Position numbers and translations under genes: made by a program
The notes under the pieces: generated by a model
Databases searched by the model: none
The model's input: only the letters and a program-made list of their open reading frames with translations
Told to the model about the DNA's origin: nothing
Shown here: one piece after another, positions 52,134 to 60,787 of the stretch
Position numbering within the stretch: position 1 is the first letter of the stretch
Layout: each line of letters begins with the position of its first letter
Assembly: GCF_031822435.1 (NCBI RefSeq)
Contig: NZ_JAVQLW010000001.1
Coordinates: 999,501-1,063,500, forward strand
DNA: 64,000 nucleotides
Direction: 5' to 3'
Source: Paracoccus sp. MBLB3053
GTDB lineage: Bacteria; Pseudomonadota; Alphaproteobacteria; Rhodobacterales; Rhodobacteraceae

Positions 52134-53459
52134 ATGTTCCTTCGCGACGAGGACAGCGAAACCAGGCGGGTCGAGAAACTATCACGCATTTCGGATGTCC
52201 TGGTCGATCGCATTGATCGGCTCGAGGAAAGCCGTGGCTCGGCCTGGTCGATGTTCCAGGCTGCCGTCGCGCTGGAGCGGGAGGTTCAGGTGCGGACACG
52301 CGAACTGGAACAGGCGATGGCGGATCTGTCGGAACGCAATCGCGAACTGGCCGTCGCCCGCGCTCTTGCCGAAGAGGCGAACCGCTCGAAGACACGTTTC
52401 CTGCGCGCGGCGAGCCATGATCTCTTGCAGCCGCTTTCGGCCGCAAAGCTGTTTCTTTCGGCGTTGCAGGACACGCAGATGGACGATTTGCAGGCCGAAT
52501 TGGCCCAACGCCTATCGGGGGCCTTCGAGTCGGTCGAGGAACTGATGCATGCCGTCTTGGACATCTCGCGCCTCGACAGCCAGCGGATCGAGTTTCAGCG
52601 CAAGCCGGTCGATCTGGGCGAGCTGTTTCGCCGGCTGGCCGCCGAATATACCCCGATGGCCGAGGCCAAGGGGCTTGCACTGCGATTTGCGCCAACTTCG
52701 GCGGTGGTCGAAAGCGATCCGACATTCCTGCGCCGCATCGCACAGAATCTCGTATCCAACGCCATCAAGTATACCGATGCTGGCGGAGTGCTTGTCGGCG
52801 TCCGCAAGCGGGGAGGGCGGGCCTGGCTTGAAATCATGGATACCGGGATCGGGATCGCCGCACCTGACAGGGCCCGGATCTTCGACGAATTCCACCGCAT
52901 CAGCCGGGAAGGTGGCGCACCGGGGATGGGGCTGGGGCTTTCGATCGTGCGCCGGGCCTGCGCCAAGCTGGGGCATCCCATCGCGATGGACAGCGAACCG
53001 GGGCGGGGAACGGTCTTTCGGGTCAGCCTGCCGCTGGTCGGCTCCGAAAGCCAGTCGCATGGCGCGGTGGCTGCGCCGGACGGCCCCTCCCTGCGAGGCC
53101 GCGTCGCGCTGGTGGTCGAGAACGATCATGCGATGCGCCGCGCGTATCAGTTGATCCTGCGGGACAGGCTGGGGATGGTCGCGCGGGTCAGCGGCGGTAC
53201 ATCCGAGGCGCTGGCAATGATGGGGGACGAACCGCCCGATGTCGTGATTGCAGATTACAATCTGGACCACACCGATACCGGGCTCGATGCCATCCGTGCC
53301 CTGCGCAGCGCGGCAGGCCAGGCGATACCGGCGATCATCGTCTCGGCGCGGCGCGATCCCGAGATGGTCCGGGCAAGTGTCGCGATGGGCGTTCCGGTGC
53401 TGGAGAAACCGGTCCGGCCCGAGGATCTGCAGGTCGTCCTGCAGCGGATGCTTGCCTAA
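52134..53459 (+). CDS. Soluble hybrid histidine kinase with receiver domain
   Basis: 441 residues, no membrane helix. Order: coiled coil (residues 30-88), HisKA with His95 (FLRAASHDLLQPLSAAKLFLSAL), HATPase (QNLVSNAIKYTDAGGVLVGV, MDTGIGIAAPDRARIFDEF, GMGLGLSIVRRACAKLGHPI, EPGRGTVFRVSLPL), then a receiver with Asp374 (VVIADYNLDHTDTGLD) and EKPVRPEDL. The SHDLLQPL box and the layout resemble Pseudomonas ErcS'/NahK-type kinases. It lacks its own sensor, which the FIST protein could supply. Confidence 0.9.
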   Translation: MFLRDEDSETRRVEKLSRISDVLVDRIDRLEESRGSAWSMFQAAVALEREVQVRTRELEQAMADLSERNRELAVARALAEEANRSKTRFLRAASHDLLQPLSAAKLFLSALQDTQMDDLQAELAQRLSGAFESVEELMHAVLDISRLDSQRIEFQRKPVDLGELFRRLAAEYTPMAEAKGLALRFAPTSAVVESDPTFLRRIAQNLVSNAIKYTDAGGVLVGVRKRGGRAWLEIMDTGIGIAAPDRARIFDEFHRISREGGAPGMGLGLSIVRRACAKLGHPIAMDSEPGRGTVFRVSLPLVGSESQSHGAVAAPDGPSLRGRVALVVENDHAMRRAYQLILRDRLGMVARVSGGTSEALAMMGDEPPDVVIADYNLDHTDTGLDAIRALRSAAGQAIPAIIVSARRDPEMVRASVAMGVPVLEKPVRPEDLQVVLQRMLA

Positions 53460-53543
53460 GACCAAAGCCGCAGAGCGGGGCGCCCGGACTTCCGCCAGTA
53501 AGGTCACCGAGGCAGTTTCGGCTAAGGGGAGGAAAGGACGAAA

Positions 53544-54161
53544 ATGCGACTCTTGTGTTCATTGGCCCTGCTGGGTCTGCTTGCCGCTTCAGCGGCTCGG
53601 GCCGGCGAGGCGGGGGATCTCGTCTTTGCGGATCGGGGACCCTGGAACATGCCCGACGGCCCGCTTGTCTGGGTGCTGGATCAGAAGGGACCCGCGGTCG
53701 AGGGGTTTCAGCCCCTGGGACAGGGCAGGATCACGCTCGACCGGATCATCGATGCCTCGGACGGAAAGCCCGCGCTGCAACTGGCCGAAGACACCGCCCG
53801 CACCAAGCGCAGGATCGGGCCGTTTCCGATTTCGGGTGGCGACCCGGCGCTGACCTTCTTCCTCGAGACGACGGCGCGCGACATGGCGGCACTGACCGGA
53901 GGCAGTCCCTTCTACATTCGCAACCGCCTGAAGGACGCGCTTTTCCGTGGCGGGAAAGTGGTCGAGGATGACGGACAGAGGGTCGCGATCTTCGCCCCCT
54001 TCACCGAGGACAAGAACAAGGCGCGCATGTTCGGGTTCGAAACGCTCGAGCTGCGCTTCACTCTCGGCGATCCGAAGCTGCCGATCCGGCGCATGGCGGC
54101 AAAGACAGGGCCGCTTGCAGGCGACAGGCCCGCCTATGTCAGCGAGATGGTGCTGCAATGA
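53544..54161 (+). CDS. Exported protein of unknown function downstream of the kinase
   Basis: 205 residues. Signal peptide RLLCSLALLGLLAASAARA, then a periplasmic domain (GDLVFADRGPWNMPDGPLVWVLDQKGPAVEGFQPLGQGRITL, RIGPFPISGGDPALTFFLETTARDMAALTGGSPFYIRNRLKDAL). I recognise no family. The pattern PFPISGGDPALTFFLE and the SPFYIRNRLKDAL stretch would be good search seeds. It lies 84 bp after the hybrid kinase and is coupled to the next secreted protein. Confidence 0.75.
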   Translation: MRLLCSLALLGLLAASAARAGEAGDLVFADRGPWNMPDGPLVWVLDQKGPAVEGFQPLGQGRITLDRIIDASDGKPALQLAEDTARTKRRIGPFPISGGDPALTFFLETTARDMAALTGGSPFYIRNRLKDALFRGGKVVEDDGQRVAIFAPFTEDKNKARMFGFETLELRFTLGDPKLPIRRMAAKTGPLAGDRPAYVSEMVLQ

Positions 54162-54499
54162 CCCGAACGGCGCTTTTATGTGCGGCATTCGTATCATGGG
54201 CCGGCTCGGTCGATGCGCAGGCCGTCAATGACTACCCGACGAATGCACGGGCGGATTATGTCTTCGTCTGCATGGCGACGAACGGTCAAACACGCGACAT
54301 GCTCGACAAATGTTCCTGTGCCATCGACCAGATCGCGTCTATCCTTTCCTATGACGACTATGTCCGGGCCGAAACCGTCTTGCGGATGCGCCAGACCTCG
54401 GGCGAGCGCGCCGGCGTGTTCCGGCAGGGCCTGCAGGTCAATGACATGGTTGCGACATACCGGCGAGCGGAGGCAGAGGCCGAGATACTCTGCTTCTGA
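54158..54499 (+). CDS. Small exported cysteine-containing protein, unknown function
   Basis: 113 residues starting at an ATG that overlaps the previous stop. Signal peptide RTALLCAAFVSWAGSVDAQA; the mature part has four Cys (VFVCMATN, DKCSCAIDQ, ILCF) that may form two bonds, and is otherwise helical (AIDQIASILSYDDYVRAETVLRMRQTSGERAGVFRQG). No family recognised. Coupling to the preceding exported protein suggests they act together in the periplasm. Confidence 0.75.
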   Translation: MTRTALLCAAFVSWAGSVDAQAVNDYPTNARADYVFVCMATNGQTRDMLDKCSCAIDQIASILSYDDYVRAETVLRMRQTSGERAGVFRQGLQVNDMVATYRRAEAEAEILCF

Positions 54500-54558
54500 A
54501 CTGGACAATCGCGTTGCTCCGCGTTTCCTTGGCGGCAACCTAATCAGGAGGGAAACGC

Positions 54559-55341
54559 ATGGATCTGGGGATCAAGGGCAAGCGCGGACTGGTCTGCGCC
54601 GCGTCGAAAGGGCTGGGCCGCGGTTGCGCCGAGGCGCTGGCCGAGGCCGGCGTCGATCTGGTCATCAACGCTCGTGGCGCCGAGGCGCTGGAAAAGACCG
54701 CCAGCGAGATTGCCGCGAAATACGGTGTGAATGTGACGCCGGTGGCTGCCGATATCACCACCGATGAAGGCCGCGCCGCCGTGCTTGAGGCGCTGGGCGG
54801 TCAGGCTGACATTCTGGTGAACAATGCCGGCGGCCCTCCGCCCGGGAAGTGGACCGATTGGAACCGCGACGATTTCATCAAGGCGTTGGATGCCAACATG
54901 CTGAGCGCGGTCGCGCTCATGCAGGCGCTGGTTCCGGGCATGATGGAACGTGGCTGGGGCCGCGTCGTGAACATCACCTCGCAATCGGTCAGGACGCCGA
55001 TCGCGATCCTAGGCCTGTCGAACGCCGCCCGCTCGGGCCTGACGGGCTTTGTCGCGGGCATGTCGCGGCAGGTCGCGCCCAAGGGCGTCGTGGTGAACAA
55101 CCTGCTGCCGGGCATCCATGCCACCGACCGCGCCGAGAGCCTTGATGGCGGCGTCGCCAAGGCCGAGGGGATCAGCATCGAAGAAGCCCGCCACCGCCGC
55201 GAACAGACCATTCCGACCCACAGCTACGGCACGGCCGAGGATTTCGGGGCGACATGCGCCTTCCTTTGCAGCCAACATGCGCGATTCATCGTGGGGCAGA
55301 ACATTCTGCTGGATGGCGGCGCGTCCAACATCTCGATCTGA
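54559..55341 (+). CDS. SDR-family protein lacking the usual Tyr-Lys pair
   Basis: 260 residues. The Rossmann part is normal (GLVCAASKGLGRGCAEALAEAGVDLVINARG, ADILVNNAGG) and the C-terminus is GQNILLDGGA. At the active site, however, VNITSQSVRTPIAILGLSNAARSGL replaces the Tyr-x-x-x-Lys motif by Ser-Asn-Ala-Ala-Arg. This occurs in a recognised SDR subgroup annotated as oxoacyl-ACP reductase-like. Activity is thus uncertain. AGGAGGG lies before the ATG. Confidence 0.85.
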   Translation: MDLGIKGKRGLVCAASKGLGRGCAEALAEAGVDLVINARGAEALEKTASEIAAKYGVNVTPVAADITTDEGRAAVLEALGGQADILVNNAGGPPPGKWTDWNRDDFIKALDANMLSAVALMQALVPGMMERGWGRVVNITSQSVRTPIAILGLSNAARSGLTGFVAGMSRQVAPKGVVVNNLLPGIHATDRAESLDGGVAKAEGISIEEARHRREQTIPTHSYGTAEDFGATCAFLCSQHARFIVGQNILLDGGASNISI

Positions 55342-55406
55342 GGGGGCGGGCGGCAGGTAGGCTCTTGCCAGAATCCTGCCGCCCGGCTACGACGAAAGTC
55401 GGAAAT

Positions 55407-55573
55407 CGGGAGACACTGGCGGATGCCAGGGCCGAAGGAGCAACCGCCCCGGTAAACTCTCAGGCAAAACGAACCGTTTTCCACAGAAGACTCTGGAGAG
55501 AGGCGGCCGTCAGGCCGCACGCCGAAGGGATAACGATCTCAGGCGCCCCCACGGGGTAGGGACAGAGGGGGCA
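55407..55573 (+). ncRNA. Tandem glycine riboswitch
   Basis: Two aptamers in series ahead of gcvT. Each has the conserved core: GCCGAAGGAGCAA with AAACTCTCAGGCAAA in the first and GCCGAAGGGATAA with GATCTCAGGCG in the second; the linking GGAGAG and the P1 pairing GGGGGC near 55567-55572 are also visible. Glycine binding normally turns on the glycine cleavage genes. It ends about 45 bp before the gcvT start. Confidence 0.93.
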
Positions 55574-55617
55574 TCGAAACGGACGGGATAGGCCTGTCCG
55601 CCAGATGAGGGATGCCC

Positions 55618-56730
55618 ATGGCCGAATTGCGGCGCACGAAGCTTTACGATCTGCACATCGCCCAAGGGGCGAAGATGGTGCCCTTTGCCGGCTGGGAAAT
55701 GCCGGTCCAATATCCGATGGGCGTGATGGGTGAGCACTTGCACACCCGCACCAAGGCCGGTCTGTTCGATGTCAGTCACATGGGCCAGGTGATCCTGCGC
55801 GGCGAGAATGTCGCCAAGGCGCTGGAAACGCTTGTGCCCGCGGATGTCGTCGGGCTGGGGCAGGGCCGTCAGCGCTATGGCCTTTTCACCAACGCGGCGG
55901 GCGGCATCCTTGACGACCTGATGATCGCAAACAAGGGCGACCACCTGTTCCTTGTGGTGAACGCCGCCTGCGTCGATCAGGACATCGCGCATCTGCGCCA
56001 GCTGGAAGCGCAGGGGATCTCGGTCGAGCCGGTCGCTGGTCGCGCGCTGGTCGCGCTGCAAGGCCCCGAGGCCGAAACCGTGCTCTCGGCCCTGGTGCCC
56101 GGCGTCGAGGCGATGAAATTCATGGATGTGGCGGAATTCGACTGGCAGGGCACGACGCTCTGGATCAGCCGCTCGGGCTATACCGGCGAAGACGGGTTCG
56201 AAATCTCGATCCCCGAGGGCGTTACCGAGGAGTTCGCCACCGCGCTTCTTGCGCAGGATGAGGTAGCCCCGATCGGTCTTGGCGCCCGCGACAGCCTGCG
56301 GCTGGAAGCCGGGATGCCGCTTTACGGCCATGACATGGACACGGAAACCAGCCCCGCCGCCGCGGCCCTTGGTTGGTCGATCCCCAAGGTTCGCCGCCTG
56401 GGCGGCGCGCGTGAGGGCGGTTTCCCCGGCGCCGATGCGATCCTTTCCGAACTGGCCGCCGGTGCCGCGAAAACCCGTCGCGGGCTGCGCCCCGAGGGCC
56501 GCGCCCCGATCCGCGAGGGCGTCGAGATCTTCGCAGGAACCGAGGGCGGCGAGGCCGTCGGCAAGGTCTGCTCGGGTGGCTTCGGCCCCTCGGTCGGCGG
56601 GCCCATCGCCATGGCGATCCTGCCTTTGGAACTGGCGGAGGGCGCGACCGTTTACGCAGAGCTTCGCGGCAAGCGTCTGCCCGTCCTGCTGACCCCCATT
56701 CCCTTCCACAAACCGAGCTACAAGCGCTGA
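55618..56730 (+). CDS. gcvT: Glycine cleavage system T protein (aminomethyltransferase)
   Basis: 370 residues from ATG 55618, which has GAGGG 6 nt upstream; ATG 55612 is too close to that site. Transfers the methylene group from the H-protein to tetrahydrofolate. Family stretches: TKLYDLHIAQGAKMVPFAGWEMPVQY, AGLFDVSHMGQ, ISRSGYTGEDGFEI and IGLGARDSLRLEAGMPLYGHDM. First gene of the gcvT-H-P operon under the glycine riboswitch. Confidence 0.97.
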   Translation: MAELRRTKLYDLHIAQGAKMVPFAGWEMPVQYPMGVMGEHLHTRTKAGLFDVSHMGQVILRGENVAKALETLVPADVVGLGQGRQRYGLFTNAAGGILDDLMIANKGDHLFLVVNAACVDQDIAHLRQLEAQGISVEPVAGRALVALQGPEAETVLSALVPGVEAMKFMDVAEFDWQGTTLWISRSGYTGEDGFEISIPEGVTEEFATALLAQDEVAPIGLGARDSLRLEAGMPLYGHDMDTETSPAAAALGWSIPKVRRLGGAREGGFPGADAILSELAAGAAKTRRGLRPEGRAPIREGVEIFAGTEGGEAVGKVCSGGFGPSVGGPIAMAILPLELAEGATVYAELRGKRLPVLLTPIPFHKPSYKR

Positions 56731-56740
56731 GAGGCCAGGC

Positions 56741-57097
56741 ATGCTGAAATACACCGAAGACCACGAGTGGCTGAAACAGGATGGCGACGAGATCATCGTC
56801 GGCATCACCGCCTATGCGACCGAGCAACTGGGCGACGTCGTCTTCATCGAACTGCCGGAAGTCGGCCGCGAGGTCGATGCCGGCGAAGAAATCGTCGTGA
56901 TCGAATCGGTCAAGGCCGCCTCGGACATCGTGGCCCCGGTCGCCGGCACCATCACCGCCGTGAACGAGGCGCTGCCCGACACGCCCGGCGCGGTGAACGA
57001 GGATGCCCTGGGCACCTGGTTCTTCCGCATCAAGCCCGCATCCATGGACCTCGACGGCTTCATGGACGAGGCCGCCTATAACGAGATGATCGGCTGA
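56741..57097 (+). CDS. gcvH: Glycine cleavage system H protein
   Basis: 118 residues; carries the aminomethyl group on a lipoyl arm. The lipoylated Lys58 lies in VVIESVKAASDIVAP; YTEDHEWLKQDGDEIIVGITAYATEQLGDVVFIELP is the typical N-terminus. Starts 10 bp after gcvT. Confidence 0.97.
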   Translation: MLKYTEDHEWLKQDGDEIIVGITAYATEQLGDVVFIELPEVGREVDAGEEIVVIESVKAASDIVAPVAGTITAVNEALPDTPGAVNEDALGTWFFRIKPASMDLDGFMDEAAYNEMIG

Positions 57098-57106
57098 GCC
57101 GGTTGC

Positions 57107-57152
57107 GCCGGGCCGACCGGCCCGGCCACGCGGGGGCAACCTGCCCCCGTTT
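57107..57152 (+). repeat. Two hairpins between gcvH and gcvP
   Basis: GCCGGGCC/GGCCCGGC (57107-57126, 4-base loop) is followed by CGGGGGCA/TGCCCCCG (57131-57149, 3-base loop) and TTT. The second resembles a weak terminator, so it may lower gcvP relative to gcvTH or stabilise the upstream mRNA. The role is inferred. Confidence 0.55.
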
Positions 57153-57220
57153 CCCAAAGCACAATCTTTCACGAGTGACGCCGCGCGTGCGGCATCAAGC
57201 GATCTGACTGGAAGGCGCAC

Positions 57221-60058
57221 ATGGCCCCCTGGACCCCGACCACCTATAACCCCGACGATTTCGCCAACCGGCGTCATATCGGCCCGTCTCCGGCCGAGAT
57301 GGAGGCCATGCTGAAGGTCGTTGGCGCAAACACGCTCGAAACCCTGATCGAACAGACCGTGCCCGCCAGCATCCGCCAGGAAAAGCCGCTGGATTGGCCG
57401 GCTTTGTCCGAGGCCGCTCTGCTGCAGCGCATGCGAGAGGTGGCCGAACGCAACCGCGTCATGACCAGCCTGATCGGGCAGGGCTATTACGGCACCGTCA
57501 CCCCCCCGGCCATCCAGCGCAATATCCTTGAAAACCCGGCATGGTACACGGCCTACACCCCTTACCAGCCCGAGATCGCGCAGGGCCGGCTCGAGGCGTT
57601 GCTGAATTACCAGACCATGGTTTCGGACCTCACGGGCCTGCCGGTTGCCAACGCCTCGCTTCTGGACGAGGCGACCGCCGCCGCCGAGGCAATGGCCATG
57701 GCGCAACGCGTCGCCAGGTCGAAGTCGAAAGTTTTCTTCGTCAGCGAGAACCTGCATCCGCAGACCATCTCGGTGATCGAGACCCGCGCCGAACCACTGG
57801 GCATCGAGATTGTCCGCGGTGCGCCCGAGGAACTGGACCCGACAACCGTCTTCGGCGCGATCTTCCAGTATCCCGGCACTTTCGGCCATATTCGCGACCT
57901 GACCGAGGAATGCGCGGCGCTGCATGCCGCTGGTGCCGTTGCCATCGTCGCGACCGATCTGCTGGCCCTTTGCGTCCTGAAAGAGCCGGGCGCGATGGGC
58001 GCTGACATCGCCGTGGGCTCGGCCCAGCGTTTCGGCGTGCCGATGGGCTATGGCGGTCCGCATGCAGGCTTCATGTCCTGCCGCGACGAAATGAAGCGCG
58101 CCATGCCGGGCCGCATTGTCGGCGTCTCGATCGACGCCAAGGGCAACAAGGCCTATCGCCTGTCGCTGCAGACCCGCGAGCAGCATATCCGCCGCGAGAA
58201 AGCGACCTCGAACGTCTGCACCGCCCAGGCGCTGCTGGCGGTCATGGCCAGCTTCTATGCCGTCTTCCACGGCCCGGTCGGGCTGAAGGCGATCGCGCAG
58301 CGCGTCCATCTGAACGCGGTGACGCTTGCCAATGCGCTGCGCGCCGCCGGGGCCGAGGTCGAGCCCGAGGCCTTCTTCGACACCGTCACCGTGCGCGTCG
58401 GCGTCGGCCAGCAGGGCATCATGGCCGCCGCCCGCCATCGAGGTATCAACCTGCGCAAGGTCGGTCGTGACCGGGTCGGCATCTCGGTCGACGAGACCAC
58501 GGATGCGGGCGTCATCGCGCGGGTTCTGGACGCTTTCGGCGTCACCGATGCTGCCGAGGCCGCGAGCGCTCCGGCGATCCCGGAAGCCTTGATCCGCGAA
58601 AGCGACTACCTGACCCATCCCGTGTTCCACATGAACCGGGCCGAGTCGGAAATGATGCGCTACATGCGCCGCCTGTCGGATCGCGACCTGGCGCTGGACC
58701 GTGCGATGATCCCGCTGGGGTCCTGCACGATGAAGCTGAACGCCGCCGCCGAGATGATGCCGATCACCTGGCCGGAATTCGGCGCGCTGCACCCGTTTGC
58801 CCCCGAGGACCAGGCCGCCGGCTATCACGAGGTCTTTGCCGACCTGACCGCGAAGCTTTGCGAGATCACCGGCTATGAGGCCTTCTCTCTGCAGCCGAAC
58901 TCGGGTGCGCAGGGCGAATATGCAGGCCTGCTGACCATCGCGGCCTATCACCGCTCGCGCGGCGAGGATCGTGACATCTGCCTGATCCCGGTCTCGGCCC
59001 ATGGCACGAACCCGGCCTCGGCGCAGATGTGCGGCATGAAGGTCGTCGTCGTGAAATCGGCGCCGAACGGTGATATCGACCTCGAGGATTTCGCCGACAA
59101 GGCGGCCAAGGCGGGCGACAAGCTGGCGGCGGTGATGATCACCTATCCCTCGACCCATGGCGTCTTCGAGGACACCGTGCGCGAGGTCTGCCAGATCACC
59201 CATGACCATGGCGGCCAGGTCTATATCGACGGCGCGAACATGAACGCGCTGGTCGGACTGGTCAAACCGGGCGAGATCGGCGGCGACGTGAGCCACCTGA
59301 ACCTGCACAAGACCTTTGCGATTCCGCATGGCGGCGGCGGTCCCGGCATGGGCCCGATCGGCGTGAAGTCGCATCTCGCGCCCTTCCTGCCCTCGGACCC
59401 GCGCACCGGCGATCTGGGGGCGGTCTCGGCGGCGCCCTGGGGTTCGGCCTCGATCCTGCTGATCTCCTGGGCCTATTGCCTGATGATGGGCGGCGAGGGG
59501 CTGACGCAGGCGACGCGCGTCGCGATCCTGAACGCGAATTACATCGCGAGCCGCCTCGCCGGGGCCTTCCCGGTGCTGTTCATGGGCAATCGCGGCCGCG
59601 TGGCGCATGAATGCATTCTCGACATGCGGCCGTTCCAGGCCCATGGCGTGACCGTGGATGACATCGCCAAGCGCCTGATCGACAACGGCTTCCACGCACC
59701 GACCATGAGCTGGCCGGTCGCTGGCACGCTGATGGTCGAGCCGACTGAGTCGGAAACCAAGGCCGAGATCGACCGCCTGATCACCGCCTTCCTCGCGATC
59801 CGCGCCGAGATCACCGAGATCGCCGAAGGCCGCATCAGCGCCGAGGCCAGCCCGCTGCGCCATGCGCCCCATACGGTCGAGGACCTGGTGGCCGACTGGG
59901 ACCGCGAATATTCGCGCGAGCAGGGCTGCTTCCCGCCGGGCGCGTTCCGCGTCGACAAGTACTGGCCGCCGGTCGGCCGCGTCGACAACGCCTATGGCGA
60001 CCGCAACCTGGTCTGCACCTGCCCGCCGGTCGAGGATTATGCCGAAGCCGCTGAATAA
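57221..60058 (+). CDS. gcvP: Glycine dehydrogenase (P protein)
   Basis: 945 residues, single-chain P protein with both halves. Decarboxylates glycine with pyridoxal phosphate and passes the aminomethyl group to GcvH. The cofactor Lys697 lies in [25 protein letters not shown]; the N-terminal [15 protein letters not shown] and [14 protein letters not shown] are also diagnostic. A long open frame on the opposite strand is a compositional shadow. Ends the gcv operon. Confidence 0.97.
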   Translation: MAPWTPTTYNPDDFANRRHIGPSPAEMEAMLKVVGANTLETLIEQTVPASIRQEKPLDWPALSEAALLQRMREVAERNRVMTSLIGQGYYGTVTPPAIQRNILENPAWYTAYTPYQPEIAQGRLEALLNYQTMVSDLTGLPVANASLLDEATAAAEAMAMAQRVARSKSKVFFVSENLHPQTISVIETRAEPLGIEIVRGAPEELDPTTVFGAIFQYPGTFGHIRDLTEECAALHAAGAVAIVATDLLALCVLKEPGAMGADIAVGSAQRFGVPMGYGGPHAGFMSCRDEMKRAMPGRIVGVSIDAKGNKAYRLSLQTREQHIRREKATSNVCTAQALLAVMASFYAVFHGPVGLKAIAQRVHLNAVTLANALRAAGAEVEPEAFFDTVTVRVGVGQQGIMAAARHRGINLRKVGRDRVGISVDETTDAGVIARVLDAFGVTDAAEAASAPAIPEALIRESDYLTHPVFHMNRAESEMMRYMRRLSDRDLALDRAMIPLGSCTMKLNAAAEMMPITWPEFGALHPFAPEDQAAGYHEVFADLTAKLCEITGYEAFSLQPNSGAQGEYAGLLTIAAYHRSRGEDRDICLIPVSAHGTNPASAQMCGMKVVVVKSAPNGDIDLEDFADKAAKAGDKLAAVMITYPSTHGVFEDTVREVCQITHDHGGQVYIDGANMNALVGLVKPGEIGGDVSHLNLHKTFAIPHGGGGPGMGPIGVKSHLAPFLPSDPRTGDLGAVSAAPWGSASILLISWAYCLMMGGEGLTQATRVAILNANYIASRLAGAFPVLFMGNRGRVAHECILDMRPFQAHGVTVDDIAKRLIDNGFHAPTMSWPVAGTLMVEPTESETKAEIDRLITAFLAIRAEITEIAEGRISAEASPLRHAPHTVEDLVADWDREYSREQGCFPPGAFRVDKYWPPVGRVDNAYGDRNLVCTCPPVEDYAEAAE

Positions 60059-60075
60059 GCGCGCCCATTGAAATC

Positions 60076-60126
60076 GGGCATCGCGGGATCATCTTTGGGG
60101 AAACGCCCCGGAGACCCGCGATGCCC
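60076..60126 (+). promoter_or_regulatory. Inverted repeat covering the trxC start codon
   Basis: GGGCATCGCGGG (60076-60087) is the exact reverse complement of CCCGCGATGCCC (60115-60126). The right arm contains the trxC ATG (60121-60123). Between the arms lies a small GGGG/CCCC hairpin and the ribosome site GGAG. If formed in RNA, a 12-bp stem would hide the start codon; in DNA it could be a dyad operator. Confidence 0.6.
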
Positions 60127-60567
60127 GCCCTCAAACTGACCTGCCTGTCCTGCGGACAGGTGAACCGCCTGCCCGCCGAGCGCCTCGCCGAATCGCCGAA
60201 ATGCGGCATCTGCGGCGCGGGGCTGATGGCCGCGAAGTCCCAGCCCGTCGATTTCGAGACCCTGCAGAAGGCCGCCCGCAATGACGAGGTGCCTCTGCTC
60301 GTCGATTTCTGGGCGCCCTGGTGCGGGCCCTGCCGGGCGATGGCGCTGGAATTCGAGAAGGCCGCGCAGCAGCTTCGGGGTCGCGTGCGGCTGGCCAAGA
60401 TCGACACGCAGAGCCATCCGCAGGCGAGCCAGCGCTGGAACATCCGAGGCATTCCGGCCTTCATCCTGTTCTGTGGCGGCCGCGAGATCGCGCGCGAGGC
60501 CGGTGCCCGCCCCGCCGCCGAGCTGGTCCGATTTGCCGAAGCCGGCGCCCGCTTGCGAGCATCTTGA
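60121..60567 (+). CDS. trxC: Thioredoxin 2 (TrxC)
   Basis: 148 residues. N-terminal zinc ribbon with two Cys pairs (CLSCGQVNRLP and CGICGAGL) and a thioredoxin domain with VDFWAPWCGPCRAMALEFEKAA and RGIPAFILFCGGRE. This is the zinc-containing oxidative-stress thioredoxin of the cytoplasm. GGAG lies 7 nt before the ATG, but the ATG sits in one arm of a 12-bp inverted repeat. 62 bp downstream of gcvP. Confidence 0.95.
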   Translation: MPALKLTCLSCGQVNRLPAERLAESPKCGICGAGLMAAKSQPVDFETLQKAARNDEVPLLVDFWAPWCGPCRAMALEFEKAAQQLRGRVRLAKIDTQSHPQASQRWNIRGIPAFILFCGGREIAREAGARPAAELVRFAEAGARLRAS

Positions 60568-60602
60568 CAATCCTGAAGCCGCAGTTCAATTAACCCGGCA
60601 GT

Positions 60603-60678
60603 GGGGCCGTAGCTCAGTTGGTAGAGCGCATCGTTCGCAATGATGAGGCCAGGGGTTCGATTCCCCTCGGCTCCACCA
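60603..60678 (+). tRNA. tRNA-Ala (CGC)
   Basis: 76 nt with encoded CCA. Acceptor GGGGCCG/CGGCTCC includes the G3-U70 pair that marks alanine tRNAs; anticodon arm CATCG TTCGCAA TGATG gives CGC; T-arm AGGGGTTCGATTCCCCT. A second, convergent tRNA-Ala lies 0.8 kb downstream. Confidence 0.97.
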
Positions 60679-60755
60679 GGCACCTGTCTTCCGAAATTCA
60701 GTGTTTTATGGGGCGCCTGTCGCGCTGGTGTTTCCCACTTGGCGCGGACTCAGCA

Positions 60756-60767
60756 TTTTTTTTTTTT
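60756..60767 (+). repeat. Run of twelve T
   Basis: An uninterrupted T12 in an otherwise GC-rich region, 78 bp after tRNA-Ala(CGC) and just outside the decayed transposase. An imperfect stem CGCGC/GCGCG (60721-60746) lies before it, so it could end tRNA transcription; it may also mark the old element's end. Homopolymers of this length are prone to sequencing or slippage error. Confidence 0.5.
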
Positions 60768-60787
60768 GTAGAATCTCGAAAAGCGCC

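Noticed and set aside
56222..59872. 1216-codon open frame antisense to gcvT, gcvH and gcvP
   Set aside because: It crosses three real genes, has no recognisable domain, and is explained by strong third-position GC bias that removes stops from the opposite strand.
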